From Candidatus Bathyarchaeota archaeon A05DMB-5 (lineage in GTDB: Archaea; Thermoproteota; Bathyarchaeia; Bathyarchaeales; Bathycorpusculaceae), in assembly GCA_019685655.1 (NCBI GenBank), contig JABFQP010000004.1, positions 62,001-126,000 on the forward strand: 64,000 nucleotides of DNA, given 5' to 3'. How positions within the stretch are numbered: position 1 is the first letter of the stretch; each line of letters opens with the position of its first letter. Shown piece after piece: positions 1 through 8,913 of the stretch. A program made the position numbers and the translations under genes. A model generated the notes under the pieces. That model did no database searches and was not told the DNA's origin. It worked only from the letters and a program-made list of their open reading frames with translations.

Positions 1-225
1 ATCCCACTCGTTGCTTGCGCTCACGAAATTGCTCAAGCAGCAGCCGACTTGGCTGAAGAAGCAAGAGAAATTGAAAAATACTCTGACACGTTAGTTAGAC
101 GGCCGCACGCTAAAGATGGAAAACCAAAAATAAAGGATAAATTGTTGTTGCCGCCTTCTTTTGATGAGGAAATTTTTCAGAAATGGCTTAAAGGTTTTAG
201 GTTATCAGCAGAAAACGTAACCTAA
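1..225 (+). CDS. mtd: F420-dependent methylene-H4MPT dehydrogenase (Mtd), C-terminal end
   Basis: Partial gene entering from the left edge; 74 residues are visible before the TAA at 223-225. The stretch IPLVACAHEI...AADLAEEAREIEKYSDTLVRRPHAKDGK resembles the conserved C-terminal end of archaeal Mtd (for example the Methanopyrus enzyme, which has PIVASAHEM..., ELADEARELEKSND and RTPHAPDGK in the same order). Mtd reversibly reduces methenyl-H4MPT to methylene-H4MPT with reduced F420 in the cytoplasm. The next gene on the same strand is a second, NAD(P)-type methylene-H4MPT dehydrogenase, which supports the call. Identification rests on remembered motif similarity; the N-terminal part lies outside the window. 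Confidence 0.75.
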   Translation: MPLVACAHEIAQAAADLAEEAREIEKYSDTLVRRPHAKDGKPKIKDKLLLPPSFDEEIFQKWLKGFRLSAENVT

Positions 226-280
226 AGATAGGAATTCGTTTTATATACGTTATTAGTATGTATATATGGTATTTCGATTA

Positions 281-295
281 GGTATATATATTTTG
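281..295 (+). promoter_or_regulatory. TATA-box promoter for the fused dehydrogenase gene
   Basis: A run TATATATATTTTGC lies 35-48 bases before the ATG at 329. A transcription start about 25 bases downstream would leave a leader of about 20 bases carrying the AAAGGTGA ribosome binding site at 314-321. Confidence 0.45.
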
Positions 296-328
296 CACTT
301 AACCTATACATCCAAAGGTGACAAGTCC

Positions 329-2062
329 ATGAAATCACTTGAAATAACTCCATTAGAAGGAAAAACGTTAAGGGTCATAATTGTAGAAAAAGAATACAGC
401 GAGCCCTTCTGGCTTACAGAACCACAAAACAACTGCACCCCCAAAAACCCCCTTTCATCCGTTTTTAAACCATCCATCGCCTTCACTAATTTCCTCGAAA
501 AACTTGTTGACGAGGCAAACCCTGACATTGCAACAGAAGAACAGGGAAACCGTTCTGTCGAGAAACTGGGCCAAAATAATGTTATTGCCCAATTGTTCCA
601 GAAAAAAAGAATCCCCTTCTCGCTGGTAGACATTGACGAAAACGCTAAAGGCTATCTAATTTCCCTAATCGAAGAAAAGAAGCAACTCAGAGACCGCATA
701 GTCGAAGCGCTAGAATCGCTACCATCCAAAGAAACCGACACACAAAGCATTGAAGAAGAATATCTTATGGCTTATGGGCAATGTTTGCAGCAAGAAATAG
801 ATGAAATGGAACGGGAAGCAAAGTTCTCAGTAAGGGAAAGTTGGATTGTAATGGGCATCCTTGAAAACGCTAAGAAAATCGAAAAAGAAGAAGTTACATG
901 CCTTCACCTATCCAGTCCAGAGCACGTCAACGGCGTAAAAAAGCTGCTGGAATCAGTGGATGTGGAAGTAGAAACAATTCAGCCTACAAAAAAATTACTT
1001 TTTTCAAACAAAAAAGCACCGCCAGAAGAACTTGAAGATTTGCTAAGGTCTATGCAAATTCAAATCAAACCTGTAATCAAAAAAACTGCGGAAGAAGCGC
1101 CAAACATACTCTTCTTTCTGGACACGGACAAAAGAGCAAGCCCCTTTGACATTTGCATGGCATACGACGCAGGATTCAGTGTAGTAGTGCCCTATGAGAA
1201 CGTGACGCCAGAAGAAGCAAAAAGAATAGTGCAAGACGCCATCTTCTCCAGAGACCCAAAAGGAATCAAACACACAACATTCTTCATAGGCGGAAAAGAC
1301 ATGGAAAAAGCCGAAGAAGTCTTAAAAGTTGCTCGTGACTCAATGTTTCCACCTTTTGAGGCCAGCACGATAATCGACCCAGCCGGAGCCTACACGACAG
1401 CTGCTGCCATGATAGCGAAAGTCGAAGAAGCCTTAACGCGTTCAAAACTTGGAAACCTAAAGGACAAACGTTGCGCAATTTTTGGCACAGGCGCTATTGG
1501 AAGAGTTGCGGCTATTCTTCTGGCAAGACTTGGATGTGATGTCAAAATTGTGAGTCCGAATCCAGACCGCGCTGACGGAGAAGAATACGTTGCAAAACTG
1601 GCGAGTATGCTTCAAAGCAAGTACGGTGTAACTGTGGAAGGAGTTTTCGCGCCGACACCAGCGAAGAAAGTGGAGGTTATAGAAAAATCAGATGTAATAT
1701 TCTGCGTCTCCGTAGCGGGTGTTCGAATAATCAGTAAAGAAATGCTTAATGAAATTAAGCTTGCAAAAGTAATTGCTGACGTAAACGCTGTCCCACCATT
1801 GGGAGTTGAAGGAATAAAACTTGAAGACGACATGAGAGAAATAGCTCCGGGAATCTTCGGCATTGGCGCATTAACCATTGGCAGGTTGAAATACAAGCTG
1901 GAGCGAGAAATTCTTAAGGAAGCACGAAGAAACGGAAAAGGCACAATATACAACTATAACTATGCATTCCAGTTAGCAAGAAAAATCTTGAAAGGAGAAA
2001 TCTCCCCTACCAAACTCGCTGTAACCCTAAGCTATCCTTCCAAAGAAAAGAAAGGCTCATGA
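329..2062 (+). CDS. Methylene-H4MPT dehydrogenase (MtdA/MtdB type) fused to an uncharacterised N-terminal domain
   Basis: 577-residue protein. Residues about 258-560 match the NAD(P)-dependent methylene-tetrahydromethanopterin dehydrogenase family: an Mtd_N-like segment (NILFFLDTDKRASPFDICMA, then YDAGF, VTPEEAKRIVQDAIFSR and FIGGKD), the conserved TTAAAMIAKVEEA junction and a Rossmann domain with GTGAIG at 386-391. The usual family member is only about 290 residues, so the first roughly 255 residues are an added domain of unknown function (mixed alpha/beta, containing SSPEHVNGVKKLLESVDVEV). The ATG at 329 was chosen over an in-frame ATG at 266 because AAAGGTGAC precedes it at good spacing and the TATA-like element at 281-295 would lie inside the longer form. 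It directly follows mtd, so two enzymes for the same C1 step with different hydride carriers are adjacent. The catalytic-domain call is strong; the role of the fusion is unknown. Confidence 0.8.
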   Translation: MKSLEITPLEGKTLRVIIVEKEYSEPFWLTEPQNNCTPKNPLSSVFKPSIAFTNFLEKLVDEANPDIATEEQGNRSVEKLGQNNVIAQLFQKKRIPFSLVDIDENAKGYLISLIEEKKQLRDRIVEALESLPSKETDTQSIEEEYLMAYGQCLQQEIDEMEREAKFSVRESWIVMGILENAKKIEKEEVTCLHLSSPEHVNGVKKLLESVDVEVETIQPTKKLLFSNKKAPPEELEDLLRSMQIQIKPVIKKTAEEAPNILFFLDTDKRASPFDICMAYDAGFSVVVPYENVTPEEAKRIVQDAIFSRDPKGIKHTTFFIGGKDMEKAEEVLKVARDSMFPPFEASTIIDPAGAYTTAAAMIAKVEEALTRSKLGNLKDKRCAIFGTGAIGRVAAILLARLGCDVKIVSPNPDRADGEEYVAKLASMLQSKYGVTVEGVFAPTPAKKVEVIEKSDVIFCVSVAGVRIISKEMLNEIKLAKVIADVNAVPPLGVEGIKLEDDMREIAPGIFGIGALTIGRLKYKLEREILKEARRNGKGTIYNYNYAFQLARKILKGEISPTKLAVTLSYPSKEKKGS

Positions 2063-2068
2063 ACAAGT

Positions 2069-3085
2069 TCAAAAAGATGGCTTGTAAGAGCGGTTAATAG
2101 TAATTTCAGCAATATCCGCCGCAAACTCTGCTATTCGCCGAATGCTATCCCGTAAAGAACAACAAGCACAAATAACCTCAGTGCTTTTCTCTTTCGAAAA
2201 AGCCAAAGCCGCTATGTCTTGGTCTAATTTTTCTATTTTTGCTTGACTTTCAATGATTTCGTCAGAACACTTCACATCATTCGTGAGCAAGGCGTTTACA
2301 GCTTTGTCGTAAGAAACCAGAGCATCGCAACCTGCAGCGTACATTTTCTCCAAAAGCTGCTCGGAAACTTTCTTTCTTCTTCCTTCAAGCATTATGAGGT
2401 GTTTAGCTATGTTAGCAGCTTGGTCTGCAACTTGTTCAATGCGGTGTACGAGAGTTTGATAGTCGAGGCAGTCGATGGGTTCAAGGTCAAGTTGATTAGC
2501 TAATGTGGAGTCGACTGCTGCTCTGCGAAGTAGACGCAGTAGGAAGAAGGAGAAGTGGTCAACTTCATCGTCAAGTGTGAAAACCGATTTTGCAAGTGCT
2601 GCATCTTGATTTTTTAGGGCTGTGAAGGCGTCGCGGCACATGGAGCTGGATATCTTGTACATTCTGGTGATTCCAGCTTGGATTGACGCTTTGGACTCGT
2701 CTATTAGCGTTGCGATTTGCATCTCTTTCGTGTCAGCTTCCATGATGCGCATGTAAAGCATCTGAACTATTCCGCGAATGGCTTTTTGTTGGGCTACAGT
2801 GAAAAATTTGGTTGAGACTAACTTTATTGTTGAATAGCCGTTTAAGTAACAGGCGATTATGCTGCGTATCACGAAAATATCTTTCTCGTCTGGTTCTACG
2901 TGAAGGGTTATTTTGCCTGTTTCCCTTTCTTTTTTTGCGCCGGGGAAAACAACGAGTGAGCGGTCACGGTTTATGGCTATTGAGACGACGTCTCCTTGTT
3001 TTAGTTCGTTAAGTTGAGTCCAGTGTTTTGGTAGAGAAACCACAAGTGAAGAGCGTCCGAGGGACATGATTTTTCTTTGTTCCAT
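2069..3085 (-). CDS. AbrB/SpoVT domain plus PhoU domains, phosphate-uptake-type regulator
   Basis: 338 residues. Residues 1-50 form a swapped-hairpin AbrB DNA-binding domain (MSLGRSSLVVSLPKHW, then LKQGDVVSIAINRDRSLVVFP). Residues about 120-335 are two helical PhoU-type repeats rich in DE/H clusters (DDEVDHFSFFLLRLLRRA, HRIEQVADQAANIAKHL). This AbrB-PhoU architecture is a common archaeal form of the phosphate uptake regulator. No pst transporter genes are adjacent, so the regulon is not shown here. A TATA-like element (TCTATAAAAG, about 3132-3141 read on the minus strand) lies upstream. The convergent upstream neighbour ends six bases away. Confidence 0.8.
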   Translation of the reverse strand: MEQRKIMSLGRSSLVVSLPKHWTQLNELKQGDVVSIAINRDRSLVVFPGAKKERETGKITLHVEPDEKDIFVIRSIIACYLNGYSTIKLVSTKFFTVAQQKAIRGIVQMLYMRIMEADTKEMQIATLIDESKASIQAGITRMYKISSSMCRDAFTALKNQDAALAKSVFTLDDEVDHFSFFLLRLLRRAAVDSTLANQLDLEPIDCLDYQTLVHRIEQVADQAANIAKHLIMLEGRRKKVSEQLLEKMYAAGCDALVSYDKAVNALLTNDVKCSDEIIESQAKIEKLDQDIAALAFSKEKSTEVICACCSLRDSIRRIAEFAADIAEITINRSYKPSF

Positions 3086-3235
3086 GTCTGGTTCACTTCA
3101 CTGTATTAGTGTGAAGATTGAGATATATACTTTTATAGACTGTATAGCGTCGCATGTTCCAGTATACTTGTGAATATTTTTAAATAATAACTGGCTCATA
3201 TGTTCTCTTTAGGATGCATAGGAGAGTGAACATGT

Positions 3236-3445
3236 TTGACAGAAGTTGTTGAAAAAGGATTAAGAAAAATTGGCATAACAGTTTCCAAACCAATCTTGGC
3301 TGCAATCTGCATAGTATTCGGCATAATAGTCATAGCCTGGAGCGAGTTTCTAAACCTCGTAGTCGGCATATTCTTCATAATAGAAGGCGTCTTACTGTTA
3401 ACTGATTACTTAGAAGTCAAACGACAACAGCCAACATCATCTTAA
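3236..3445 (+). CDS. Small two-helix membrane protein
   Basis: 69 residues, TTG start at 3236 preceded by GGAGAG at 3221-3226. Two predicted membrane segments (KPILAAICIVFGIIVIAW and NLVVGIFFIIEGVLLLTDYL) with a short basic tail. A TATA-like TATTTTTAAATAA at 3174-3186 would place transcription start just upstream. No family recognised; small orphan membrane proteins of this kind are common in archaea. Confidence 0.6.
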   Translation: MTEVVEKGLRKIGITVSKPILAAICIVFGIIVIAWSEFLNLVVGIFFIIEGVLLLTDYLEVKRQQPTSS

Positions 3446-3516
3446 GCCAAAATTTATTATTCTTTCCATTTTTCTTTTCTACTATTAATAATTAGGTTCG
3501 CTCAAGGTAAAAGTAA

Positions 3517-4734
3517 TTGCAAGAAACTGAAATTCAAAATTTATTGGTAATCGGAATCGACACAGTTGCCATCGCTAAATCTGCAACAAGAGCAGGCTAC
3601 AAAGTTTATGTAGTGGACTTTTTTGGTGATTTAGACCTCAAGCGAGTATGCGTGTCTTGTAAGTCAATAGTTAAACAGAAACGTGGAAAAAGCTACGGCA
3701 AAATAGAATCCAAGTTGAAATCTGAGGCTTTTTTAAAGATAGCGAAGGCGTGGCTTAAAGAGCATAAAATAGATGCGATTCTGCTTTCTTCCGGCTTAGA
3801 TGATGATTTTGAAGTGTTAAATGATTTAAACGATATTGCTCCAATCTTGGGCAACTCGCCGAAAATCATTAAGAAAGTTAGAGAAAGACACTGCTTTTTC
3901 GAAGAACTCAAGCGTTTAGGCATCGAACATCCAGTGACAACTATTGTTAAAAATGCTTACGAGGCAAGAAATGCAGCTGAAAAAATGGGATATCCAGTTG
4001 TGTTTAAACCTGTCAAAGGTTTTGGAGGAGCTAACATAAGAACTGTGCAAGATTCTGGAGAGGTAGAAAGAGTATTTAATCAAACCTCAAACGCTAGTGA
4101 GTATGTTTTGGTTCAGAAATTTATTGATGGCATCCATGCAAGCGTGTCTTTCATAGCAAATGGTGATGATGTTAAGCTTCTGACACTGAATGAGCAGTTA
4201 TTGGGATTACGTTTTCTTAGTCAAGAAGAACCTTTTGGATATTGTGGAAATATTGTCCCGTTAAAATGTTCTAGTAGAGTTATTGAAAGATGCGAGCATA
4301 TCGCCGAGAAAGTCGCTTTACGCTTTGGTCTTAAGGGTTTAAACGGCATTGACTTGGTAATTTCTAAAGATGGCAATCTATGCGTGGTAGAGGTGAATCC
4401 TAGATTTCAGGGAACCTTTGAATGTATTGAAAAAGTTTTAGGAATTAATTTGGTGGAGTCACACATTAATGCATGCTTACATGGTTCTCTCCCCACCATA
4501 AAAGAGCAAGCCTCAATCTATTGCACACGATTAATTTTATACGCGCCTAGACGCATCGCTGTCCCCGATTTGACAGTGTTTCCTGAAATTCGAGATATAC
4601 CATTTCCAGAAACCATAATCGAGAAAGGAGAACCCTTATGTTCAATCATCACAGAGGGAAAAACGCGTGATGTCTCATTTCAGAAAGCCAAAAAACTAGC
4701 CAAATCGATTTACAGTTTGCTCCATCCAGCTTAA
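3517..4734 (+). CDS. ATP-grasp family carboligase-like protein
   Basis: 405 residues, TTG start with AGGTAAA upstream. The N-terminal Rossmann-like part (LLVIGIDTVAIAKSATRAGY, VYVVDFFGDLD) is followed by an ATP-grasp core: PVVFKPVKGFGGANIRTV (phosphate-binding loop), EYVLVQKFIDGIHASVSFI, and the metal site VVEVNPRFQGTFECIE. It resembles the archaeal COG2232 group of predicted ATP-dependent carboligases. The acceptor substrate is unknown. The 3' end overlaps the convergent neighbour's 3' end by four bases. Confidence 0.7.
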   Translation: MQETEIQNLLVIGIDTVAIAKSATRAGYKVYVVDFFGDLDLKRVCVSCKSIVKQKRGKSYGKIESKLKSEAFLKIAKAWLKEHKIDAILLSSGLDDDFEVLNDLNDIAPILGNSPKIIKKVRERHCFFEELKRLGIEHPVTTIVKNAYEARNAAEKMGYPVVFKPVKGFGGANIRTVQDSGEVERVFNQTSNASEYVLVQKFIDGIHASVSFIANGDDVKLLTLNEQLLGLRFLSQEEPFGYCGNIVPLKCSSRVIERCEHIAEKVALRFGLKGLNGIDLVISKDGNLCVVEVNPRFQGTFECIEKVLGINLVESHINACLHGSLPTIKEQASIYCTRLILYAPRRIAVPDLTVFPEIRDIPFPETIIEKGEPLCSIITEGKTRDVSFQKAKKLAKSIYSLLHPA

Positions 4735-5471
4735 TCGTCTAAAAGAGAAAAGTGCATTTTACGAATAACACTAATTATTGGGAGCCCAACCATTACTGTT
4801 ATCGCTGCGGACATTGCGGACTTTATTGATGTTTCAACTGCGCCTAGCGCCCATATGGCTTGGAGATCTTGCACTCCGTAACCATAGAATAGTTGGTAGG
4901 TTTGGCATGGTACAAAAACGAAAATGCGAAAGAGGACATCAGCTTCTAATCCTATGAAAGTGCTAAGTGCTAGAATGTATAGCAGACTTGCCTTAGATTT
5001 TATATTCCATAGGTTTTTCCATTTCGTCAACACGATAACTAAAATTAAAAGGCATCCAAAGGCGAAAAACACGTCCCACATGCCCCAGAACGCCACATCT
5101 CCTAGCTGCCATACAACTGGTGTGGCGAGAAAAGCGCTAAGCAAAATCGTATAATAGATTAATGGTATTTTCCATTTTCCTCTGAAAACAAGAGCAGACA
5201 TCATAGCTCCGATTGGAGCGCCGAGAGTGAATAGAAATTCGTAAACGTCCCGAAAGTAGATGAAATGTCCAATCATCACTCCTATAAAGTTTGAAAAGAA
5301 GCCGGTTAATGGTCCTAGTATTATTCCTGTTATGGGTTCGGATATGAAAACCCAACTGTACCAGACGCCTGAAAAAGGCAGAGGCGGTCTTACTAATGAA
5401 TCGCATATGATGTTGAATGCGGCAAAAACTGCGACTAGCGTTATGAACTTTGAATCTTTTATTTTCTTCAT
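4731..5471 (-). CDS. ECF-transporter S-component-like membrane protein
   Basis: 246 residues with about six hydrophobic helices and the N-terminal pattern ITLVAVFAAFNIICDSL, followed by FISEPITGIILGPLTGFFSNFIGVMIGHFI, which resembles substrate-binding (S) components of energy-coupling-factor vitamin transporters. No ECF ATPase or T-component gene is adjacent, as is usual when modules are shared. Substrate cannot be inferred. Confidence 0.55.
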   Translation of the reverse strand: MKKIKDSKFITLVAVFAAFNIICDSLVRPPLPFSGVWYSWVFISEPITGIILGPLTGFFSNFIGVMIGHFIYFRDVYEFLFTLGAPIGAMMSALVFRGKWKIPLIYYTILLSAFLATPVVWQLGDVAFWGMWDVFFAFGCLLILVIVLTKWKNLWNIKSKASLLYILALSTFIGLEADVLFRIFVFVPCQTYQLFYGYGVQDLQAIWALGAVETSIKSAMSAAITVMVGLPIISVIRKMHFSLLDD

Positions 5472-5555
5472 TAAGGCACCAAGGTTTTTAGTGATATTTC
5501 CGAAATCTTTTGCGTTAAAGTATCTTAAGCCTTATTATTAACTTTTTAAGTGTCT

Positions 5556-6152
5556 TTATAAGAGTTGGATTAGCAGGATTATTATTGCTGTAAAAGCGCC
5601 CACAGTAAGCATAACCACACCATAAAACCATCCGTTTTCTTTTGCTATTTTTCCAAGGTATATGCCTAGCAAGAAAAGAGTAGCTAGCGAGAGAGCTAAA
5701 GAGATGAAATAGGCGTTCCAGATGGGTATGAGTCCCATCGAGACGAGGATGAAGGGTATCAGAGAAATGATTGCCGTTAAGGTTGGTGATAGCCCATCGA
5801 TGATTGCTACATACAATGTTACGAATCTTGCGGCTTCGTAGTGTATTGGGTGGACATTGTCGTTTGTTGCTTCCTCCATCTCTTTTAAGTGGCGTTCTCT
5901 CTCTGCTTTTTCCGCCATGTAAGCTCCAAAAAAGCCAGAAAGCCCCATTGCTAAGCATGCTCCTAAACCTGCCAGCACGATTATTTCTGATTTCAAAACT
6001 CCAGCTATCAATGAGCCTAAAACTATGCCGAAAACAGTCATGGCGCCGTCGAATCCGTTCATGACAAAGTATCTTCTGGCTATGCCGCTTGCCTTCGTTA
6101 TGCGTAGGTACGCCTTAGCCTTTTCGGAAAACTTTCTAAAAGATTTACTCAA
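5556..6152 (-). CDS. VIT1/CCC1-family membrane transporter
   Basis: About 198 residues from the chosen TTG. Contains the family signature ARRYFVMNGFDGAMTVFGIV followed by LGSLIAG, and GLSGFFGAYMAEKAERERHL, then three further membrane helices. Members export Fe2+ or Mn2+ from the cytosol in eukaryotes and plants; archaeal members are predicted metal transporters. An upstream GTG at 6221 is also open, but a minus-strand TATA-like ACTTTATATT (about 6240-6231) would then lie too close, and the TTG at 6152 follows a GGGTGA site, so the shorter form is preferred. Divergent from the M42 peptidase gene. Confidence 0.75.
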   Translation of the reverse strand: MSKSFRKFSEKAKAYLRITKASGIARRYFVMNGFDGAMTVFGIVLGSLIAGVLKSEIIVLAGLGACLAMGLSGFFGAYMAEKAERERHLKEMEEATNDNVHPIHYEAARFVTLYVAIIDGLSPTLTAIISLIPFILVSMGLIPIWNAYFISLALSLATLFLLGIYLGKIAKENGWFYGVVMLTVGAFTAIIILLIQLL

Positions 6153-6275
6153 TGAGTATCTCTTCACCCTTGTAAGGGCGAAATGTAATAGCCCATGTCG
6201 GATTCGGGTTCTATTTACCACAATTGTTTAATATAAAGTTTTAGAATTCTAGCTAAACTCATTGGAGATGAATTA

Positions 6276-7319
6276 ATGGTGCTTGCTGAAATTTTAGAGA
6301 AACTCTCTAATGCTTGTGGCGTTGCAGGTAGAGAGGAAGAAGTTAGAAATTTAATGAAGAAGTTCATGAAGCCCCACGTGGACGAGATTAAAGAAGACAA
6401 GCTTGGAAACGTTATCGGAATCAGAAAGGGAAAGAAAAACGCGCCTAAAGTGATGCTTGCGGGACACATGGACGAAATAGGATTACTAGTGAAAACAATT
6501 TCGAAAGAAGGCTTCCTGCAGTTCACAAAAATTGGCGGAATAGACGACAGAATCCTTCTCGGTCAGAAAGTCATAGTGTACGCGGAAAAAGGTCCTTTGC
6601 ATGGGATAATTGGTTCGAAACCGCCGCATATACAGAAAGAAGAAGAACGCAAGAGGGTAATAACTTGCGATGAACTGTTCATAGACATCGGAGCTGGAAG
6701 TCAAGAAGAAGTCAAAAAAATGGGCGTGAGAATCGGAGACCCAGTCGGCTTTGACATTAAATTCGCCAAGATTGGAAAAAACATTGTCATCGGCAAGGCT
6801 TTTGATGACCGTGTTGGATGCGCTGTTATGGCTGAAGCGATTGAACGTTTGGAAAAAACGGAATGTACAGTGTATGCGGTTGGCACGGTGCAAGAAGAGG
6901 TTGGATTGAGAGGAGCGACAACCGCTGCGTTTGGCATATGCCCAGATGTCGGCATTGCACTTGACGTAACCATTGCCGGAGATGTTCCTGGCGTAAAGGA
7001 AGTTGAGGCGCCTGTAAAACTGGGAAGAGGTCCAGCATTGACTGTTGCTGATTATGGATTGATTACTCATCCTAAGGTTTTGCGGTTGTTGATTGATTCT
7101 GCTGAAGAAAGCAAGATTCCGTATCAGCTTGAAACGGGGTTGCCAGGGTCAACTGATGCGGCACGTATATCTTTGACTCGAGAAGGTGTGCCAAGCGGTG
7201 TTATATCGGTGCCAACGCGTTACATTCATAGTCCAGCTTCGCTTTTGAGTCTTGATGATGCTGAAAAAGCTGTGAAACTTTTGGTTGCGGCAATTAAGAA
7301 GATTCCAAAATACTTCTAA
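6276..7319 (+). CDS. M42-family metallo-aminopeptidase
   Basis: 347 residues, ATG start with GGAG at 6263-6266. Hallmarks of the M42 (tetrahedral aminopeptidase/FrvX) family: N-terminal SNACGVAGREEEVR, metal ligands in MLAGHMDEIGLLV, in KAFDDRVGCAVMAEA, catalytic glutamate and ligand in VGTVQEEVGLRGA, D in IALDVTIAGD, and the C-terminal TRYIHSPASLLSLDDAE. These cytoplasmic di-metal enzymes trim peptides released by the proteasome and other proteases and assemble into dodecamers. Full family length. Confidence 0.9.
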   Translation: MVLAEILEKLSNACGVAGREEEVRNLMKKFMKPHVDEIKEDKLGNVIGIRKGKKNAPKVMLAGHMDEIGLLVKTISKEGFLQFTKIGGIDDRILLGQKVIVYAEKGPLHGIIGSKPPHIQKEEERKRVITCDELFIDIGAGSQEEVKKMGVRIGDPVGFDIKFAKIGKNIVIGKAFDDRVGCAVMAEAIERLEKTECTVYAVGTVQEEVGLRGATTAAFGICPDVGIALDVTIAGDVPGVKEVEAPVKLGRGPALTVADYGLITHPKVLRLLIDSAEESKIPYQLETGLPGSTDAARISLTREGVPSGVISVPTRYIHSPASLLSLDDAEKAVKLLVAAIKKIPKYF

Positions 7320-7381
7320 CATCCTTTTTTCCTTGAAGAATTAAGGAACCATTTCATAGGACAATGTAGGTAAACGCGAAT

Positions 7382-7837
7382 ATGACTAGCAAAAGCATGC
7401 TAGGTGAAAAGGCAGTAAAACATTTTCTTGACGGATACAACTGTGCTCAAAGTGTCTTGTTAACAATTTTTGAGCATTGGAACATTAGGAATGATTTAGT
7501 TCCGAAAATTGCCACGGGTTTCGGCGGAGGAATGGGAAGATGCGGTTCTGTCTGCGGAGCATTAGTGGGTGGTGTAATGGCTATAGGCGTTAAATATGGC
7601 ACAGATGAACCATCACTTGAAAAGAGACTAAAAGCCTACGGGCTCGCGAATGAACTTTACAAAAAATTTGAGAAGCAACATGGAAGTGTTCTATGTCGAG
7701 AATTAATCGGATATAACTTATCCAATCCTAAAGAATTGAGAAGAGCTCAGCAATCCAAAGTTTTCGAGAAGAAGTGTACCATTTTTGTAAGAACCGTGAT
7801 AGGAAACCTGATGGAACTTGACAAGTACGCAAAATAA
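7382..7837 (+). CDS. C_GCAxxG_C_C family redox-type protein
   Basis: 151 residues. Shows the defining family pattern: NCAQSVLL near the N terminus and GFGGGMGRCGSVCGALVGGVMAIG at about 45-70, then a late cysteine pair (CREL...KKCTIFV). The family is predicted to bind a metal or carry redox-active cysteines; no reaction is established. It sits alone between the peptidase and the channel homologue. Confidence 0.85.
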   Translation: MTSKSMLGEKAVKHFLDGYNCAQSVLLTIFEHWNIRNDLVPKIATGFGGGMGRCGSVCGALVGGVMAIGVKYGTDEPSLEKRLKAYGLANELYKKFEKQHGSVLCRELIGYNLSNPKELRRAQQSKVFEKKCTIFVRTVIGNLMELDKYAK

Positions 7838-7867
7838 TTTTTGAGTTAAGCGTGTTTTGCTGGAAAA

Positions 7868-7877
7868 ATTTTTATAC
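7868..7877 (+). promoter_or_regulatory. TATA-box promoter for the ligand-gated channel gene
   Basis: ATTTTTATAC lies about 55 bases before the chosen GTG at 7928, which gives a predicted start near 7897 and a roughly 30-base leader containing GAGGTGG. Confidence 0.4.
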
Positions 7878-7927
7878 GTGAAAATTGGTAAGAAACGGAA
7901 TCTGCTTCAGCTACTGAGGTGGCTTCC

Positions 7928-8863
7928 GTGAAAATTAAATGGTTAATATTGCCTTTCCTAATACTGTGTAGTTTTCCTCTGTTCGCTGCCAATGGTAACT
8001 CTAATGCTTCTCCAGAAAGCCCCGCGATAGTTGATGTTGGAATTTGGCTTGTTAACGTTGAAAAGGTTGATTTATCTGCGAACAGTTACAAACTAGACTT
8101 TTATTTATGGTTTAGATTTAACTCCTCCGAAATAAGCGCAGATAATGTGGCGAATTTTGAATTTGTCAACGGTGCCCCTTCAATGTACGTGGTAAGCAGA
8201 GAAGAAGATTATTTAGAATACCGTGTTAGAGGAGACTTCATTAAAACGTTTGATTTTAGGCAATATCCTTTCGAAACTCATAAACTGACTGTGGAATTGG
8301 AACACAAAAATCTTGATGTTTCTAGTTTAGTTTTCAGAGAAGACCCGACGTCAAAAATTGATGAAACAGTAAACGTGGCTGGCTGGTCTGTTGGCGATTT
8401 TGAAACAGCAGTTGTGGAGCATTCTTATGGTGAAGAAACATATTCACGTTTTGTCTTTAGCATTACTTTAGGACGACCAACGCTCTCCGCATTTGTTAAA
8501 AGTGTTTTACCAATAACCGTCATAACCACCATATCGTTGCTTGCCTTTTTCATATCGCCGCAGAACTTTTCTCAAAGGATAGGTTTAGGTGTCACAACAC
8601 TTCTTTCTGCAACAGCCTTTCACCTTTCGCTTTTAAGCGGTATTCCACCGACTGGATATCTCACTTTAGCAGATAGGATTATGCTGTCCGTTTACATAAT
8701 CTTTCTCTACAACCTTTCTGCTTCAGTTTACATCATGCGTCTTGTAGACGCAAAGAAAACAGAAGAAGCTACAAAATTCAACTCAAAGGCGCTTAAAACT
8801 CTACCAATCCTAATAATCATCCTCGTAGTAATTCAAACGGTTGCCACTCTGTTAGCTTTCTAA
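7928..8863 (+). CDS. Pentameric ligand-gated ion channel homologue (prokaryotic Cys-loop receptor superfamily)
   Basis: 311 residues. A signal peptide (KIKWLILPFLILCSFPLFAA) is followed by a beta-rich extracellular domain with YKLDFYLWFRF and FDFRQYPFETHKLTVELEHK, the counterpart of the loop joined by two cysteines in animal receptors; no cysteines occur here, as in other prokaryotic members. Four membrane segments follow: M1 with its conserved proline (VKSVLPITVITTISLLAFFI), pore-lining M2 (IGLGVTTLLSATAFHLSLL), the M2-M3 linker GIPPTGYLTLADRI, M3 (LSVYIIFLYNLSASVYIM) and M4 at the very C terminus. The GTG at 7928 was preferred over GTG 7919 because GAGGTGG (7916-7922) lies at ribosome-binding distance. 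Predicted plasma-membrane cation or anion channel; ligand unknown. Confidence 0.85.
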   Translation: MKIKWLILPFLILCSFPLFAANGNSNASPESPAIVDVGIWLVNVEKVDLSANSYKLDFYLWFRFNSSEISADNVANFEFVNGAPSMYVVSREEDYLEYRVRGDFIKTFDFRQYPFETHKLTVELEHKNLDVSSLVFREDPTSKIDETVNVAGWSVGDFETAVVEHSYGEETYSRFVFSITLGRPTLSAFVKSVLPITVITTISLLAFFISPQNFSQRIGLGVTTLLSATAFHLSLLSGIPPTGYLTLADRIMLSVYIIFLYNLSASVYIMRLVDAKKTEEATKFNSKALKTLPILIIILVVIQTVATLLAF

Positions 8864-8913
8864 AACAAATGATTTTAAAACCAAAAGACCATATTATCCA
8901 TTTGGCTGAAGCT

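Noticed and set aside
266-328. Upstream ATG extension of the fused dehydrogenase
   Set aside because: The extension contains the likely TATA box and the ribosome binding site fits the ATG at 329.
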